Source: Caprimulgus europaeus
Lineage: Eukaryota > Chordata > Aves > Caprimulgiformes > Caprimulgidae
Assembly: GCA_907165065.1 (NCBI GenBank)
Contig: OU015524.1
Location: 56,213,295 to 56,277,294, forward strand
Direction of reading: 5' to 3'
Length of the DNA stretch: 64,000 nucleotides
Position 1 is the first letter of the stretch, and each line of letters starts with the position of its first letter. Shown here in pieces: positions 61,346 to 64,000 of the stretch. Under the pieces are notes generated by a model that did not search any database, had not been told where the DNA came from, and was given only the letters and a program-made list of their open reading frames with translations. The position numbers were made by a program, and so were the translations under genes.

Positions 61346-64000
61346 TCCTATTTCATATATTTCACAATAGCTGTTGTCTCATTTAACTTGTGTGAGAATT
61401 TAAAATTGAAAAGTTGTCATCTGATGACTAACTGTTCCATTAACAACTCATTTCTATCAGCTGTCAGCACACAGGCATTAATATTAACAAGTCAATGCCA
61501 CGGACAGCTGTGTTACAAGTGAGAATCAAGTGAACTGAGATCTGCTCAAGGATCTGTATTGGTGTGTAGGTTTTACTCCAGTACAGAACAAATATGACAA
61601 ATTCACAGCATTCAGGAGAGCAGGCATGCACAGCCAGCAGCCTGTGGATTTTAGGTAGAACCGACCAGACCCCAAAATAATTATCTTTTCTGCTAATAAG
61701 TTTGTAACTGCTAAGCGTCACACAAAGCTATGTTATAGTGACCAGGAAGGTCATAGTAACTTGCAACAAGTGATGAAGAATAAAAGAAAACTCCTAAATC
61801 AGTAATTCAATAAAATATTATACAGGTCAAATCAAAGCCAAATCTCTTTTCAAATTATATTTGCAGTGTTTTAATGCATCAAACAGTTAGCAGTTGCTTA
61901 CAGACCTGAGTGAGCCATTGAACCTGGAATATAACTTGAAAAACAAATATATAAATTTTGATGAGATGGAATTATTAATGAAGCAGTTTAAAAGATCATG
62001 GAAGGAAAAAAAATCCAACAAAAAAAAACAAAAAAATGAGACATGGAAATGGAAGGAGATGATATCTAGTGAAAACCCTGCCTGCTGTATATACTCTCAC
62101 TTCACAATATACATTTCCATTATATCCATGCTAAATAGAAATATAGTGCTTCCTTTTTAATGCTCTTGCCAAATATAACTTTAAAATCACTGTGTGTTGA
62201 AATAGTAATGCTCAGTACATTTGTCTGCACATTTTTTACTTCATTTTATAGTGTGAATTGCATATTTAGCATTTTTTAAATATTACTCAGTTATCTTGAC
62301 TAAGTTAATGTAACATTGCAGCATGCAACAGACAACTATTGTACAGGGAAAAAACATTTTATCGTGTGCTGTAAAAATAACTTCTCTGTGAAAAAGATAT
62401 TTATATCTCTAATTGCAGTAGGATAGTTTGTGCTTCATGTTAAAAAATAAAGCTAATGGGAAAAATAATAAAACTATCCTAGCTCCCACATATAAATTTT
62501 AAACACAGGACTGAATAGACACAAAATGTATCCACAAAGCACCATCATAGTTTACTCACAATGAATAATGTAGTATTTGTTTTGAGAAAAAACAAACACA
62601 TTATAGCATGACATTTAATTCATAATGTAAATAAGTGAACATTATGCTGTCAGGAACACTGTTGCTCACAAGCCTCTTAACAGTTTCCAAACCCTACTCT
62701 AATGTAGGATTTGGATTACATCTATGCCAGTGGAAGTAGTTTTGTCTCTCCTTCTTGTGTGTCTGGAGAACCTACTAATCATATATACATTTGCTCCAGT
62801 TTGAAACACCTATTTCAGTTGTTTGTATTGGCCTGAAAGAATGCTTTATTAGGGTAAGAGAGAGCTCACAGCCTTTTAAACCGGGGACAATGCTGAAGTG
62901 TTTGTGCTTAGGCAGCTGGAGCCAAACACTTTAGCAGAAGCAGAGGAAAATGAGGTGAGTCCAACTTTGAAGCCAGTTATGCGTGAGGCAGGGGACTGGA
63001 CCAGATTACATTCCAGCCTAGGGCATCTTGAGATTGTATGTGACATTGCTCATTTTCAGGAGCTACAGCCTTGGCTACATGTGTATTACTTGAGAATGGC
63101 AGAAGTAAATTCTGATCTAAAGAAATGCCTTAATGCAGTGATAAAACATGTATAAGTGGCTACAATACAGACTCTGAAACTGATATATGAACCCAGCAAA
63201 TAGGCAAAGGGTTGCTTTCATTCCACTTCTGACAGACTGCACAGCCATCAGAGAACCCATTGCCTTACAACTACTCAATGGGTTCTTGATTGCGTTGTTT
63301 ATGTTGCTATTCAGTAAGATCAAGTATGATGGATTGTGTCCTCCAGTGACCCGAAGCTGCCTTCATCAACTTTTTTTATCTCTGGACACTGTGGGCATCT
63401 TGGTTAAAGGACATATTGCCTGTTAAAGTCTATGCTAAGACAAAGTTTGCAGGTGCTTTTAACTACAGCTGTACAATAAGTAACTTTTTTTTTCCTGACA
63501 ACTGTTGGAAAAATTGCCATTGAGAAGTATTCACCCTGAGTCAAATAAAAGATATGGAGTCAAATTCAGGTCTTTAATGCTTTCAAAGAAGCAGGAGAAT
63601 ATTTATTATTTTTTTTTTACACTGAAATACTAATTTTGGGAGAGTGGACAGATTTTAAAAGTAGGTTCAGGAAGCAAAACACAGGAAAAGTGAGACACCT
63701 CACTACCAAAAGGTCATCTGAAGGACCACAAAAAGTCTAGCTTTTCTAACCACTTCCCTTCTTTACTTTAAATTTCTCTTGTATCTAAAATCACAACACA
63801 TGACCAGGTCTACATAAGTTTTAGTTAAACTAGAAAAAGTTTGTTGGTTTTTTTTTTTAATCAATCTGATCAATTTAATTATTTTTATCTGAATGGATTT
63901 TATTTAAGAAATCCTAAACACAATATTTTCATCATTTTTATTTCAACTATTAATAACCACCAACATGAATGAAAGCCCCAAAAAGCTTTTTATTGCTGAA
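61346..64000. other. Unassigned AT-rich stretch
   Basis: I see no gene or repeat family. An 85-codon ORF at 62898-63155 (plus) matches nothing I know. Poly(T) runs lie near 63485-63493, 63610-63619 and 63848-63859. Confidence 0.6.

Noticed and set aside
1-64000. Search for endogenous retroviruses, DNA transposons, CRISPR arrays, tRNA and rRNA genes
   Set aside because: No retroviral protein motifs, terminal inverted repeats, regularly spaced repeats or RNA-gene cores were recognised by eye; very decayed copies could be missed.

Overview
The window looks like AT-rich noncoding DNA from a bird. The main evidence is at least eleven CR1 (chicken repeat 1) LINE insertions. Each carries the avian CR1 3' tail, an ATTCTGTG or ATTCTATG octamer repeat preceded by a conserved block around 'CTAGATGATC'. 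They are set in AT-rich sequence with simple repeats. I recognise no host protein-coding exon, rRNA, tRNA, CRISPR array or bacterial feature. Two long, very similar CR1 copies suggest a lineage with fairly recent CR1 activity (woodpeckers and their kin would fit), but the window does not fix the species.

Layout: 1-7151 is unassigned sequence with two weak exon-like ORFs. 7152-7553 is a young CR1 3' end (minus). 14147-16513 is a long CR1 fragment (plus) with part of the endonuclease and a reverse transcriptase carrying a 49-codon deletion. A 95-bp (CTTT)n tract lies at 18279. Short older CR1 ends lie at 20018 (minus) and 26828 (plus). 29332 to about 33330 is a nearly complete CR1 (minus) with the esterase part of ORF1, an intact endonuclease segment and an intact reverse transcriptase segment. 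36709 is a (GATA)n tract. 42665-44012 (plus), 46131-46612 (minus), 48178-49372 (minus) and 49825-50872 (minus) are older, decayed CR1 copies. 57519-58597 is an older CR1 split by a younger CR1. About 60935-61345 matches, from memory, a much older CR1/L3-like fossil.

In CR1, ORF1 encodes a nucleic-acid-binding protein with an SGNH-esterase domain. ORF2 encodes an AP-type endonuclease plus reverse transcriptase that copies the RNA from its 3' tail by target-primed reverse transcription, which leaves many 5'-truncated copies. That is the pattern here: most copies keep only the 3' end, and the tails sort into a younger ATTCTGTG set and an older ATTCTATG set. One nested insertion independently supports this age order.

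The best leads are: (i) the same in-frame TAA between endonuclease and reverse transcriptase in both long young CR1 copies; (ii) a compact A-B-A'-B' inverted-repeat arrangement at 33611-33659, which looks like a replication template-switch scar; (iii) the nested CR1 at 57519-58597; (iv) the ancient CR1-like fossil near 61 kb; and (v) an unexplained insert-like segment between two CR1 copies at 49373-49824. I did not find a convincing new biological system.
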